Notes: generated by a model not told the origin, from the letters alone. A stretch of DNA of 64,000 nt from Deinococcus metalli (GCF_014201805.1 NZ_JACHFK010000001.1:62001-126000), one strand, 5' to 3'. Counted from the stretch's first letter, positions 10,386 to 22,757 are shown. Made by a program: numbers and translations.

Positions 10386-10577
10386 TCACGGCCGACGGTT
10401 GATGGGCTGCGAGCCGTCCAGCTCGCCGGTCACCCGCTGCGGGGTCTGCTCGACCTGGCGCGCCTTGTCCTCCATGCCGGGCGCGGGCACCTTCTTCACG
10501 TCGCTCAGGTCGTTCGTGTCCTTGGAGCCGCCCTCCGGGTGGGTCGGGTGGGCGGACGTGAAAGCCTTGTCGGTCAT
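10386..10577 (-). CDS. Small hydrophilic protein (hydrophilin-like)
   Basis: This 63-residue charged peptide (starts MTDKAFTSAHPTHPEGGSKD) is Lys-, Asp-, Pro- and Gly-rich and has no hydrophobic segment. A near-perfect AGGAGGTG ribosome-binding site lies 5 nt before ATG at 10577, which strongly supports translation. It is similar in character to the neighbouring 109-residue protein and to the 77-residue protein at 58759. The function is unknown; a desiccation/stress role is an inference from composition. Confidence 0.75.
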   Translation of the reverse strand: MTDKAFTSAHPTHPEGGSKDTNDLSDVKKVPAPGMEDKARQVEQTPQRVTGELDGSQPINRRP

Positions 10578-10671
10578 GGTGCACCTCCTGGGTCCGTCCA
10601 GCGTAGGCAGCGCCGCCCTCTCTCGGGTGGGTGGCCGGTGATGTCGGCTTCATTCGTACGCCACCCGGGAT

Positions 10672-11133
10672 TCAGTCGCCCGAGGACTTCCCGGTGCCGA
10701 AGGTCAGCTCCAGGCCGTCGGCGAGCTGAGCGCGCTCGGCGGCGCTCAGGCGCGCCTCCGGATGCAGGGGTACGTACGTCCGGTCCGGCATGCGGCCGGT
10801 GCGGACTTCCTCGGCGGCCTCGTCGGCCTTGCGGCCGTAGCCCGGCACGTTGATGTCGAACTTGCCGCGGCCCTCGTCCACGTGGCGCTGCACCAGCCAC
10901 GACACCGGCGCGACGTGGCTGTACCACGGCCACACGGTCGCGTGGCTGTGGCAGTTTGCACACGCGCGCGTGAACAGCGCCTTGGTGTCCGGGTCGCTCC
11001 ACGGCGGCGTGGCCGTGACCGGCGGGTTGGTGTGCGCCCGGCCGTACGGCACGAGCTGGATCAGCACGAACGCGGCGAGCAGGCCCAGCAGCACCCGGGG
11101 CAGCAGCGGACGGCGGGACGGGGTCAGGCGCAC
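10672..11133 (-). CDS. Haem-binding domain protein (c-type CxxCH, membrane-anchored)
   Basis: The 153-residue protein has an uncleaved signal/anchor at residues ~12-32 (PRVLLGLLAAFVLIQLVPYG). An exported haem-binding domain follows, with CANCH as the c-type haem attachment site and a conserved WPWYSHVAPVSWLVQRHV stretch typical of the Haem_bd family. It should sit on the outer face of the cytoplasmic membrane. The gene starts 43 nt after the P-type ATPase stop on the same strand and is probably cotranscribed, suggesting a role in metal or redox balance. Confidence 0.85.
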   Translation of the reverse strand: MRLTPSRRPLLPRVLLGLLAAFVLIQLVPYGRAHTNPPVTATPPWSDPDTKALFTRACANCHSHATVWPWYSHVAPVSWLVQRHVDEGRGKFDINVPGYGRKADEAAEEVRTGRMPDRTYVPLHPEARLSAAERAQLADGLELTFGTGKSSGD

Positions 11134-11176
11134 GGAGCGCCTTGCCGCCGCGGGCGGGCGGGATGCGGGAAGCGGC

Positions 11177-13105
<1,929 letters not shown>

Positions 13106-13135
13106 GGGAACTCCTGATGGGGGAGGGAGGTGGCT

Positions 13136-13141
13136 TTAATA
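13136..13141 (-). promoter_or_regulatory. -10 box TATTAA for the P1B-4 ATPase
   Basis: TATTAA on the minus strand, 31 nt before the GTG start. No clear -35. It abuts the Fur-like palindrome. Confidence 0.4.
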
Positions 13142-13154
13142 GGAATCATTCTCA
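13140..13154. promoter_or_regulatory. Candidate Fur-family (Fur/PerR/Mur/Zur) operator
   Basis: TAGGAAT-C-ATTCTCA is a 7-1-7 inverted repeat matching at 5 of 7 positions per arm, the architecture of Fur/PerR boxes. It overlaps the -10 of the metal-efflux ATPase and lies in a locally AT-rich patch. The assignment is by resemblance only. Confidence 0.45.
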
Positions 13155-13254
13155 GTAAGCTGATTCTACTCCGCCCGGCGCCCCGACTCAACGCATCAAC
13201 CGGAGTGGAGTAGTCGGATTTCTCCGCCCCCAGCGCGGCGCTGCCATCACGGCC

Positions 13255-13284
13255 GAGGGGGCGCCGACCATGTGGCGCCCCCTC
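13255..13284 (-). terminator. Terminator hairpin after DinB-PDZ gene
   Basis: An 11-bp perfect stem GAGGGGGCGCC / GGCGCCCCCTC with an 8-nt loop, 26 bases beyond the stop of the minus-strand gene. Confidence 0.65.
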
Positions 13285-13310
13285 CATGCCCCGCGAACGG
13301 AGTGGTGTCC

Positions 13311-14093
13311 TCAGCCGGGTCGCGTCACTCGCGTCACGTTCAGTGCGTGCTCGCCGTCGTCCCGCCGCACCCGGAACGCGCTCGTCACGCCCGCGGCCTG
13401 GGTCAGCGCCACCTCGTCGAACAGCACGCCGGTCACGTCCTGCCCGTCGTAGGTCAGCACCACGTCGCCCTCGCGCAGCCCGGCCAGGGCGGCGGGGCTG
13501 CCCGGCTGCACGAAGATGCAGCGCAGGCCCCGGCCGTCCGAGGCGGCACCGAAGCCCGCGCCCAGCATCCCCCGGTCGCGTAGCCTCGGCAGAAACTTGT
13601 GGATCAGGCGGAGCTGGCCCCGGTGGTTCAGCTCGTCCTCGAACACGTGGAACCACATGAAATGCCGGTTGCCGGTGCTGCCCCAGAACGGCAGCGGCTC
13701 GTCCAGCCACACGTCGTCGTGCGCCGCGAACAGCCGCAGCGTCTGCGCCCGCACCTCGGCCAGCTGCGTCAGGTAGTGCCGCAGCGGACGGCCCCGGATG
13801 TCCGCGCGGCCCCGTTCGCCCAGGTCGAGGCCCGGCCACCACTTCGCCTCCAGTGCTTCATCCGGGTTGGGGTGACCCTCGCTGATGAGCTGGTAGATGC
13901 GCTCCACTGCCGCGAAATGCTCCAGCAGCATGCCCGCGCTGTTGCCGAACTCCGGCGGAATCAGGTCCAGCTCCTCCACGCTCATGCCCTGCACGGCCTG
14001 GAGGGTCGTCTCGCGCCCGTACTCCATCATGCCCACCAGCCGGGCGATCATGGGGGTGAAGCCGGGCCGGTCGGAGATCAGGAAGTCGGACAT
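13311..14093 (-). CDS. DinB-like (DUF664/DinB_2) domain fused to a C-terminal PDZ domain
   Basis: The protein is 260 residues. Residues 10-172 form a DinB-type four-helix bundle with candidate metal-binding histidines His59, His149 and His157 in WFHVFEDELNHRGQ. Residues ~178-258 look like a PDZ domain (GLRCIFVQPGSPAALAGLREGDVVLTYDG). DinB/YfiT proteins include thiol transferases that use bacillithiol or mycothiol. PDZ domains are common in proteases and export-linked proteins but unusual here. There is no signal peptide. A TACGCT box 7 nt before the ATG predicts leaderless translation. The function is unknown. Confidence 0.85.
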   Translation of the reverse strand: MSDFLISDRPGFTPMIARLVGMMEYGRETTLQAVQGMSVEELDLIPPEFGNSAGMLLEHFAAVERIYQLISEGHPNPDEALEAKWWPGLDLGERGRADIRGRPLRHYLTQLAEVRAQTLRLFAAHDDVWLDEPLPFWGSTGNRHFMWFHVFEDELNHRGQLRLIHKFLPRLRDRGMLGAGFGAASDGRGLRCIFVQPGSPAALAGLREGDVVLTYDGQDVTGVLFDEVALTQAAGVTSAFRVRRDDGEHALNVTRVTRPG

Positions 14094-14100
14094 ATCGTCA

Positions 14101-14106
14101 AGCGTA
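14101..14106 (-). promoter_or_regulatory. -10 box TACGCT, leaderless start of DinB-PDZ gene
   Basis: TACGCT is separated by 7 nt from the ATG at 14093. Confidence 0.6.
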
Positions 14107-14263
14107 CTGTGCGGGAATCAGCGCTCTCTGGGGTCGGGCGGACCACCACGCCGGCTGAAGTCGATGAAGGCGGAGTGAACGCTTTCCCGTCAGTGTCCTC
14201 ACATGCGTCACAGGAAGACTGGAGGGGCCAGAGAGGGCGCGCCCTGTGGCCAAGGAGCCGACC

Positions 14264-15478
14264 ATGCCGAACCACACGCCACCGGGCTGGCCGCTGGATG
14301 ACCCAAGCGCTGCCCTGCACACCTTTCTGACGACGCTGCCCGGTCCGCCCAGGCTGCTGGGCCTGGGCGAACCGTCCCACGCCATCGACGCTGTTCCTGC
14401 GTGGGCGCTGCGGCTGCTGCGGCCGCTCGTCGAGGAGCACGGCTTCCGTTCGGTCGCCGTCGAGAGTGACGCTGTCGCCGGCCTCCGCGTGAACGCCCAC
14501 GTCACGGCGGGCGAGGGAGGCGTGAATGATGTGCTGCTCACGGGCTTCAGCCACGGCTTCGGCGCGCGCCCGGCATATCGGGATCTGGTCACGTGGCTGC
14601 GGAACTTCAACGCGCCGCGGCAGGCCGCCGATCACGTCCGGTTCTACGGTGTCGATGCGTCCACCGAGACCATGTGGGCGTCCAGTCCCCGCACGTCTCT
14701 GCTGGCGCTGCACGCCTTCCTGGGCGCGCACCTGTCGGAGCTACCGGCTGATGCCGCCACCATAGAAGAGCTGTGCGGCGAGGACACCCGCTGGACGAAC
14801 CGGGCCGCCGCGATGGACGCCGCGCAGTCCGTGGGGGCCGACGACCGTGCCCGGACCCTGCGCTGGCTGGCCGACGAGCTGCTGACCCTGCTGGAGGCCG
14901 AACGGGCGCGGCTGTCCGCGCATCCCGACGCCCTGTGGCACGCCCACCTGCACGCCCGCACCGCCCAGGGCCTGCTGCGCTACCACGCCGTGATGGCCGA
15001 CCCCACGCCCCGGCGCGTGGCCCGCATGCTCACCCTGCGGGACGCGGTCATGGCCGACCATCTGGTCGCCGTGGCCGAGCGGGAACGTCCGCGCGGCCCC
15101 ACCCTGATCCTCGCGCACAACCAGCACCTGCACCGCCACCTCAACCACTGGCGCTTTGGGCCGGAGGTGCTGGAGTGGTCTCCCGCGGGTCTGCGCCTGA
15201 CCGAGCGGCTGGGCGACCAGTACGCGGTCATCGCCACGGCCGTCGGTGAGGGCGAGGGGCTGCCGCCGCCCCTGCCTGGCACGGTGGAGGGGTGGCTGGC
15301 CGCGCAGTCCGGGGCGCCGCGACTGTACGCCACACGCGACCTGCTCCGCACCATGCCAGATGGCCTGACCAGACGGGCGGATACGGCCGGGAACCACGCG
15401 TACTCTCCGCTAAGACCCGAGCACCTGGGGGCGACGGACGGCCTCCTCGTCCTGCCCCGCGCCGGATTCAGCCCTTGA
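14264..15478 (+). CDS. Erythromycin esterase-like protein
   Basis: The 404-residue cytoplasmic protein resembles the EreA/EreB-succinoglycan biosynthesis superfamily. Characteristic pieces are LGLGEPSHAID near the N-terminus, SVAVESDAVAGLRVN, the motif LILAHNQHLHRHLNHW near residue 290, and a conserved Arg/Tyr segment DLVTWLRNFN. Characterised relatives hydrolyse the macrolactone ring of erythromycin, but most chromosomal homologues have unknown substrates, so a resistance role should not be assumed. ATG at 14264 is preferred because AAGGAG lies 6 nt upstream; GTG at 14246 is an alternative. The 3' end overlaps the convergent next gene by 11 bases. Confidence 0.82.
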   Translation: MPNHTPPGWPLDDPSAALHTFLTTLPGPPRLLGLGEPSHAIDAVPAWALRLLRPLVEEHGFRSVAVESDAVAGLRVNAHVTAGEGGVNDVLLTGFSHGFGARPAYRDLVTWLRNFNAPRQAADHVRFYGVDASTETMWASSPRTSLLALHAFLGAHLSELPADAATIEELCGEDTRWTNRAAAMDAAQSVGADDRARTLRWLADELLTLLEAERARLSAHPDALWHAHLHARTAQGLLRYHAVMADPTPRRVARMLTLRDAVMADHLVAVAERERPRGPTLILAHNQHLHRHLNHWRFGPEVLEWSPAGLRLTERLGDQYAVIATAVGEGEGLPPPLPGTVEGWLAAQSGAPRLYATRDLLRTMPDGLTRRADTAGNHAYSPLRPEHLGATDGLLVLPRAGFSP

Positions 15479-16304
15479 CCTCCGCCGCGAGGTTCAGCAC
15501 CGCTTTCTTCAGGAACGGCGCACCCTGGCCCTCGGCCAGCACCTCGCCGGTCGCGCCGTCCACGATGCGGGCCTGGGCACGGGCGGTGCCGCTGCCGTCG
15601 CGCTCCACCACGATCTCGATGCGCTGTCCGGCGGCCAGGGCCTGCGCGGCGTAGTTCATGCACCAGTCCGTCCAGTTGACGTTCTCGGCCGGGGCCTTGT
15701 TCGCTTTCGCCTCCTGCTTCTCGTGGTACGCCTGCGTCTTCTGGTCCACGTGCGTGCGCGCGACCTCGAAGCGCTCTGGGGTGCTCAGCGAGTCGAAGGG
15801 CACCTCCTCGCCGCTCTGCGGGTGGTGCACCGTGGTGTCCGGCGTGAGTTTCTGCACCACGTTCGCCATGATCCGCAGCTCGGCCGGGTGCGCGGGGGCG
15901 TCCCACGGCACGTCGTCGCCAGTGCTCGCGGTTTCCATGAGGCGGGCGACCATGCGCTGCTGTTCGGGTTCCAGGCCGGTCAGGATGGTCGCGGCGCCCT
16001 TCAGCGCGCGGGCCTGGCGCTCGCTCTGCGGGTCGATGCCGAGGGGCTCCAGCACGCGGGCCACGTCGGCCGCGTCGATCAGGCGGCCGGCCTGGGCACG
16101 TGTGAAGCCCCAACGCTGCTCCAGGTACGTCTCGAAGTCCGGATGGGTGGTGCGGTACAGGGCGTTGTCGCGGATCTGGGTCAGCGCCTCGCCGGTGCGG
16201 CGAAAGTCGCGCAGGCCGTCGCGCACGGTGCGTTCCAGGGCGTCCATGCGGGCGCGTTCGTGGGGTTCCAGGGCGGGAGTGGGGGGAGCAGGGAACACGG
16301 TCAT
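15468..16304 (-). CDS. Hypothetical protein with plasmid/phage-type N-terminal motif
   Basis: The 278-residue soluble protein is unassigned. The N-terminal ~90 residues contain EALTQIRDNALYRTTHPDFE and YLEQRWGFTRAQAGRLIDAA. This pattern is frequent in actinobacterial and cyanobacterial phage or plasmid proteins, where it precedes HTH or ParB-like regions. A Glu/Gln-rich middle follows, then a C-terminal domain (RIEIVVERDGSGTARAQARI) that looks like a small beta-rich fold. I infer a DNA-associated role only weakly. The start is ATG at 16304 with GAGG upstream. Confidence 0.72.
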   Translation of the reverse strand: MTVFPAPPTPALEPHERARMDALERTVRDGLRDFRRTGEALTQIRDNALYRTTHPDFETYLEQRWGFTRAQAGRLIDAADVARVLEPLGIDPQSERQARALKGAATILTGLEPEQQRMVARLMETASTGDDVPWDAPAHPAELRIMANVVQKLTPDTTVHHPQSGEEVPFDSLSTPERFEVARTHVDQKTQAYHEKQEAKANKAPAENVNWTDWCMNYAAQALAAGQRIEIVVERDGSGTARAQARIVDGATGEVLAEGQGAPFLKKAVLNLAAEVKG

Positions 16305-16441
16305 GGCGGGAACCTCGGCGCAGTGGGATGTCCGGCGCAGGGTACCAGAGTCAGACTGTTGTCTCTATAGGGGTTACAGGTAGTGGCGGGGCGTGCCTGG
16401 GCGGGTAACGCCCGTCAGCACAGGGGGGAGGCTTATGATGG

Positions 16442-16458
16442 GTGGGCAAAAAGCCCAC
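16442..16458 (+). promoter_or_regulatory. Small perfect hairpin in the aconitase upstream region
   Basis: GTGGGC-AAAAA-GCCCAC forms a 6-bp stem with an A5 loop, 34 nt before the aconitase ATG and before its GAGGAGG site. It may be a leader stem-loop controlling mRNA stability or translation. Confidence 0.35.
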
Positions 16459-16492
16459 GAATGACATCCGGCGGGCGAGGAGGAGCTTCACC

Positions 16493-19204
<2,712 letters not shown>

Positions 19205-19233
19205 GTTTGAGCCGCACAAGCTGACATGAACGA

Positions 19234-19259
19234 GCCCCGCCCGGGAACCTGGGCGGGGC
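19234..19259 (+). terminator. Terminator-like hairpin after aconitase
   Basis: A 9-bp perfect stem GCCCCGCCC / GGGCGGGGC with an 8-nt loop. There is no T-run. Confidence 0.6.
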
Positions 19260-19372
19260 GGCTCCATTCCAGAGCCTGTGGTGGAGTGTGGTGACGGCCG
19301 GGCTCCACCTCTGACACAGACGCGGAGGGTGGTGGCCTGCCGGGCCACCATCACCAAGCGCCAGTCTGACCG

Positions 19373-19378
19373 TATCCT
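19373..19378 (+). promoter_or_regulatory. -10 box TATCCT, leaderless start of HNH gene
   Basis: TATCCT ends 6 nt before the ATG at 19385. Confidence 0.6.
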
Positions 19379-19384
19379 CCCGCT

Positions 19385-19711
19385 ATGGCCCGCAAACGCG
19401 ACGAATCGAGTTGGTACGTGGAACCCAAACCCCCGGAAGTGTGCGTGCTGTGCGGCCGGGAAGCGCCGAACCTGACGGACCACCATCTGGTGCCCAAGTC
19501 GCAGGGCCGCCGCCAGGGCGTACGGCTGGGCGACATCCCCACCGTGAAGATGTGCCCAGCGTGCCAGGGCTTCCTGAGCAAGACCTTCAGCAACGCGGAA
19601 CTGGCGAACGAGCTGAACACGGTGGAGGCGATCCTGGCGCGCGAGGAGGTGCAGAAGTTCGTGAAGTGGGTGCAGAAGCAGCCCATGACCCGGAGTGTGC
19701 GCGTGCACTGA
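19385..19711 (+). CDS. Small HNH-type zinc-finger protein
   Basis: The 108-residue protein has zinc-binding cysteine pairs CVLC (residues 20-23) and CPAC (57-60) flanking [11 protein letters not shown], an arrangement like the ββα-metal HNH nuclease core (the DHH of [10 protein letters not shown]). A helical C-terminus, [20 protein letters not shown], follows. Relatives are nucleases or nucleic-acid-binding proteins; catalytic activity is not proven by the motif. It is a single leaderless gene, ending in a bidirectional terminator. Confidence 0.8.
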   Translation: MARKRDESSWYVEPKPPEVCVLCGREAPNLTDHHLVPKSQGRRQGVRLGDIPTVKMCPACQGFLSKTFSNAELANELNTVEAILAREEVQKFVKWVQKQPMTRSVRVH

Positions 19712-19720
19712 GCGTCACAA

Positions 19721-19752
19721 GAGGCGGCCGGGGACCTATCTCCGGCCGCCTC
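19721..19752. terminator. Bidirectional terminator between HNH gene and HAMP operon
   Basis: An 11-bp perfect stem GAGGCGGCCGG / CCGGCCGCCTC, followed on the plus strand by CTTCTGT. Confidence 0.75.
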
Positions 19753-19765
19753 CTTCTGTGCGGAC

Positions 19766-21277
19766 CTACTCGCGCTTGCGGCGGCGCAGGCGTTCCAGGG
19801 CGGATTCCAGGCTCAGGCGCATGCGTTCCAGGGCCTGGGCGAGGTCACCGATCTCGTCGTTGCGTTCCAGCGACACCGAGCGCGACAGGTCGCCCATGCT
19901 GATCGCGTCGGCCGAGCGCACGAGCTGCTCGATGGGCTGCACGATGGCGCGGGCGGCGCGGTTGGCGAGGATGGACGCGATGGCGAGGCTGAACAGCAGC
20001 GTGAGGACGATCAGCAGCACGGTGTTGCGGAGGTTGGCACTGAACACGTCGTTGCGCAGGCCCACGGTGACGCGGTGCATCAGGTCGCCCTTCTCGGCGC
20101 TGACGGGCACGGCGGTGGGCTGCCCGATGGCGTTGCCGACCACGGACAGGCGCGTGACGACATAGGACGCCCCGCCGAGTTTCATGGTGCCGCCGTCGGG
20201 GTGGGCGGCCGTCCACGCGCCCACGCTCTTGTTCCAGCTGTCGTTCACCTTGGCGTCCTTGGAGCGCAGGTACGTCACGCCGCCGGCTTTCTCGATCCGG
20301 ACGAAGGCGACGTTCGGGTCTTTCAGGACGGTGTCGAGCTGCATGTACGCCAGGCTCTCGCTGCCGGTGGTGAGGGTGGTGCCGAGCGTGGCGGCCAGGG
20401 TGCGTGCCTGGTCGCGGACGACCTGGCTTTGCAGGCGCGGCAGCAGGGCGCTCAGGAGCAGCAGGGTCACGGCGGCGGCCAGGCCCAGCGGCAGCAGCGT
20501 GGCGAGCAGCAGGCGGCGCGACAGGGGCACGCGGACGCCGCGCGCGGCGCTGCCCTCGTCCGGCGTGACCGGCAGCATCACCGGCACGACCTCCTCGGGT
20601 TTGGCGTCGGGCGTGCTGGCGGGCTCGTGCATGGTCAGGGCGCCGGTGAAGTCCGACCACACGTCCACCTCGGGCGCGGCGACGCTGCCCAGCGCGGCGG
20701 GGGCGGGGGCAGTCAGGCGGCCGAAGGTGCCGGGGTCCACGGTCAGCACCTCGGCGGTGGCGGCCAGTCCGGCCCCGCTGCCGACGGGTCCAGCGCGCCG
20801 CGCGGACGGGTGCGTATCCGCGAAGGACACGAAGTCCAGGTCGCCCGGCGCGTCGCTGGGGTCGGTGGGGAGGACGGCCGCGGCGTGCGGGTCCAGGGCG
20901 GCCAGAGGGGCGCTGGGCCACTCGGGCAGCGCGGCGCCGAACGGATCGGGGCGGGCGGCGCGGGCGGGGGCCAGGAGCGCGTCGTCCGGCTGGGGCGCCG
21001 CGGTCCGCAGCGGCGCGCTGGCCGCGAAGGGTTCGCTGATCACGGTGGTCTCGTCCCGCACGCTCTCCAGGGCCACGCCGGCGCCGACCCCCTCGAACAG
21101 GCCGAGCAGCAGTTCCGCGCGGGCGCGGCTGGTGGGTTTCATCAGGCGGCCGGTGCGCCGCGAGGCCAGTCGGCTCGCCTGCTCGGCGTTCAGGCCGAAG
21201 CGCTGCGTGAGCTGCACCTCGAGACCCTCACGCTCGGCCTCGCTGACTGCCCGGTTGATCACCACTGTGTACTTCAT
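19766..21277 (-). CDS. HAMP-domain membrane protein without recognised output domain
   Basis: The protein is 503 residues. Residues 1-75 are a small folded domain (KYTVVINRAVSEAEREGLEV) whose pattern recalls L7/L12-C-terminal or ClpS-like folds (weak inference). Residues 75-235 are Pro/Ala-rich and probably disordered. A transmembrane helix at ~245-265, an extracytoplasmic region of about 110 residues, a second helix near 385-405 and a HAMP domain (ASILANRAARAIVQPIEQLV) follow, ending in a short coiled coil and a Lys/Arg tail. There is no kinase, GGDEF or methyl-accepting domain. It is third gene of a three-gene operon. Confidence 0.85.
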   Translation of the reverse strand: MKYTVVINRAVSEAEREGLEVQLTQRFGLNAEQASRLASRRTGRLMKPTSRARAELLLGLFEGVGAGVALESVRDETTVISEPFAASAPLRTAAPQPDDALLAPARAARPDPFGAALPEWPSAPLAALDPHAAAVLPTDPSDAPGDLDFVSFADTHPSARRAGPVGSGAGLAATAEVLTVDPGTFGRLTAPAPAALGSVAAPEVDVWSDFTGALTMHEPASTPDAKPEEVVPVMLPVTPDEGSAARGVRVPLSRRLLLATLLPLGLAAAVTLLLLSALLPRLQSQVVRDQARTLAATLGTTLTTGSESLAYMQLDTVLKDPNVAFVRIEKAGGVTYLRSKDAKVNDSWNKSVGAWTAAHPDGGTMKLGGASYVVTRLSVVGNAIGQPTAVPVSAEKGDLMHRVTVGLRNDVFSANLRNTVLLIVLTLLFSLAIASILANRAARAIVQPIEQLVRSADAISMGDLSRSVSLERNDEIGDLAQALERMRLSLESALERLRRRKRE

Positions 21278-21341
21278 GCCGCTCCCCCTGCGTCCGTGCC
21301 GAGTGTGTGCCGCGCCGCCCGCGCCGCGTGTCGTGCCGTGG

Positions 21342-21746
21342 TCATGCCATCCCCCGTTCCCTGAGCTGCCGCGCGAAGAGCTGCGCGCGGTCGGGCGTGA
21401 GCTGCGCGGCCAGGCTGGCGAGCAGCGCGCTCAGGGTCGCGTGCTGGCCCAGGTCGTCGAGCACCTCGTCCACCATGACCGACGCCAGAGGCCCAACGGC
21501 CGCCGCGAGGCACTGCGTGACGACGCGGGCGGTCGCGTCGCCCACCTGCTGTTCGCGCCGCACCGCCTGGCCCACCCAGCGCTGCGCCTCGTCCACGCAG
21601 GCCTGGACGTCCGCCAGGGTGGTGTGTGCCAGCCGGGCCACCTCGCCGGCCGGGCGGGTGCCGTCCACGTGGTGCATCACGCGCCACACGCGGTACGGCA
21701 TCGGCGTGGTGTCGCTCAGGCCGCCCGGCCACGTCAGCGGCGTCAC
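21342..21746 (-). CDS. Small helical regulatory-like protein (DUF8082-like C-terminus)
   Basis: The 134-residue soluble protein has an N-terminal half (YRVWRVMHHVDGTRPAGEVA) that looks like a winged-helix or DUF4388-tail-type helical domain. The C-terminal half carries AAAVGPLASVMVDEVLDDLG then LLASLAAQL, the pattern seen at the C-termini of some bacterial Ser/Thr kinases and response proteins (DUF8082-like). GTG at 21746 overlaps the stop of the upstream gene by four bases, so it is translationally coupled. The function is not known. Confidence 0.75.
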   Translation of the reverse strand: MTPLTWPGGLSDTTPMPYRVWRVMHHVDGTRPAGEVARLAHTTLADVQACVDEAQRWVGQAVRREQQVGDATARVVTQCLAAAVGPLASVMVDEVLDDLGQHATLSALLASLAAQLTPDRAQLFARQLRERGMA

Positions 21747-22585
21747 AGCTGCTCCAGGCCGGCCGCGGCCCACTCGGGCCGGGCGCGCAACTCGCCGAGC
21801 GGCAGGTCCGAGACGCGCACGCCCAGGCGGGCCAGGGTGGCGCGCAGCGCGGCCAGCAGCGCCGGGCGGAACTCCTGCACGTCCAGCGCCGGGTCCAGGG
21901 TGAGCTGTCCGCCCCGCAGCACGACCTCCTGCGCGAAGGGGTCCAGGCACACGTACGTGCCGCACAGCCGTGTACAGATCTCACGCCACGCGCTGTCGAG
22001 CGGCACGGCGCGGTTCACGGCGGCCAGCAGGGCCTGCCAGAACGCGGCGAGCTGCTCAGCGCTCACGTCGTCGTAGGGCGAGCACGTGACGCAGGGCGCG
22101 CCGGGCACGGGGAGGGCGCCGGCGATCACCTGGCCGCCCTCCCAGTAGCTGGCCCGCCCCCCGCCGACCACGATGCCGGTGAACATGGCGCGGATCAGGG
22201 CCGCCTGCGGCGCCGGCCACGCGCCGTTCAGGGGCGGGGTGGGCCGGGCGCGGCTGGACCATACCAGCTGCGCCACGCGGGGGTCCTGCGCGGTCAGCGT
22301 GACGCGCGCGCGGGGCAGGCCCAGGGTGGTGGTCGCCCACGCAACTTCCTGGCCGCCCCACGTGAAGCCGCCGAGCAGTTCGCCGCGCCGCCACACGAAG
22401 CGGGCCCAGCGGCCGCCCTGCTCGGCGTCCAGCACGCCGCTCAGGCCCTGGACCTGACGGGTGGCGAGGTCGATGGTGATGTCAGTCCAGGGGTAGTGGT
22501 CGGTACTCAGGCCCTGGTACACGGCCTGCTCCGTCGGGACGGGCAGGGGAGCGGTGGTGGGCGGATGTGGTGTGGGTCGGGTCAT
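21743..22585 (-). CDS. Uncharacterised protein, first gene of HAMP operon
   Basis: The 280-residue cytoplasmic protein has no membrane segments. An early stretch reading QGLSGVLDAEQGGRWARFVW then RRGELLGGFTWGGQEVAW resembles DUF4388-type sensor domains, in which a short beta-rich unit reports a state (weak resemblance). The C-terminal region has four cysteines (APCVTC, ICTRLC, TYVCLD) that could bind metal. It heads the operon with the DUF8082-like and HAMP proteins, suggesting a signalling or surface-motility module. Confidence 0.78.
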   Translation of the reverse strand: MTRPTPHPPTTAPLPVPTEQAVYQGLSTDHYPWTDITIDLATRQVQGLSGVLDAEQGGRWARFVWRRGELLGGFTWGGQEVAWATTTLGLPRARVTLTAQDPRVAQLVWSSRARPTPPLNGAWPAPQAALIRAMFTGIVVGGGRASYWEGGQVIAGALPVPGAPCVTCSPYDDVSAEQLAAFWQALLAAVNRAVPLDSAWREICTRLCGTYVCLDPFAQEVVLRGGQLTLDPALDVQEFRPALLAALRATLARLGVRVSDLPLGELRARPEWAAAGLEQL

Positions 22586-22710
22586 GAACGCGTCCAGTCG
22601 CTCGGGCAGGGCAGCGGAAATCGGGAGGGGCAGGTGGCATCACCCTGTGGGAACGCCCCCATCTCACCGCGCTTCCTCTTACCAGCGGCTTACATGTGTG
22701 CAAATCATCA

Positions 22711-22736
22711 CGCCCCGCACGGTGGTGTGCGGGGCG
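22711..22736 (-). terminator. Terminator after BrxC-like gene
   Basis: A 10-bp perfect stem CGCCCCGCAC / GTGCGGGGCG with a 6-nt loop, followed on the minus strand by TGATGATTTG. Confidence 0.7.
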
Positions 22737-22757
22737 CGCGGAAGGGCCGGACGGGAA

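Noticed and set aside
14264..15478. Macrolide resistance gene
   Set aside because: Only superfamily resemblance to erythromycin esterases; chromosomal context without mobile or resistance genes gives no reason to assume this substrate.
16442..16492. Longer aconitase start at 16442
   Set aside because: It would add 17 residues lying in the hairpin, without a ribosome-binding site; ATG 16493 has a strong GAGGAGG and the family N-terminus.
21274..21345. 23-codon frame between the DUF8082-like and HAMP genes
   Set aside because: It starts inside the upstream stop region and ends on the HAMP start, but has no clear ribosome-binding site and an Ala/Arg-rich shadow-like composition. Possible leader, not supported.
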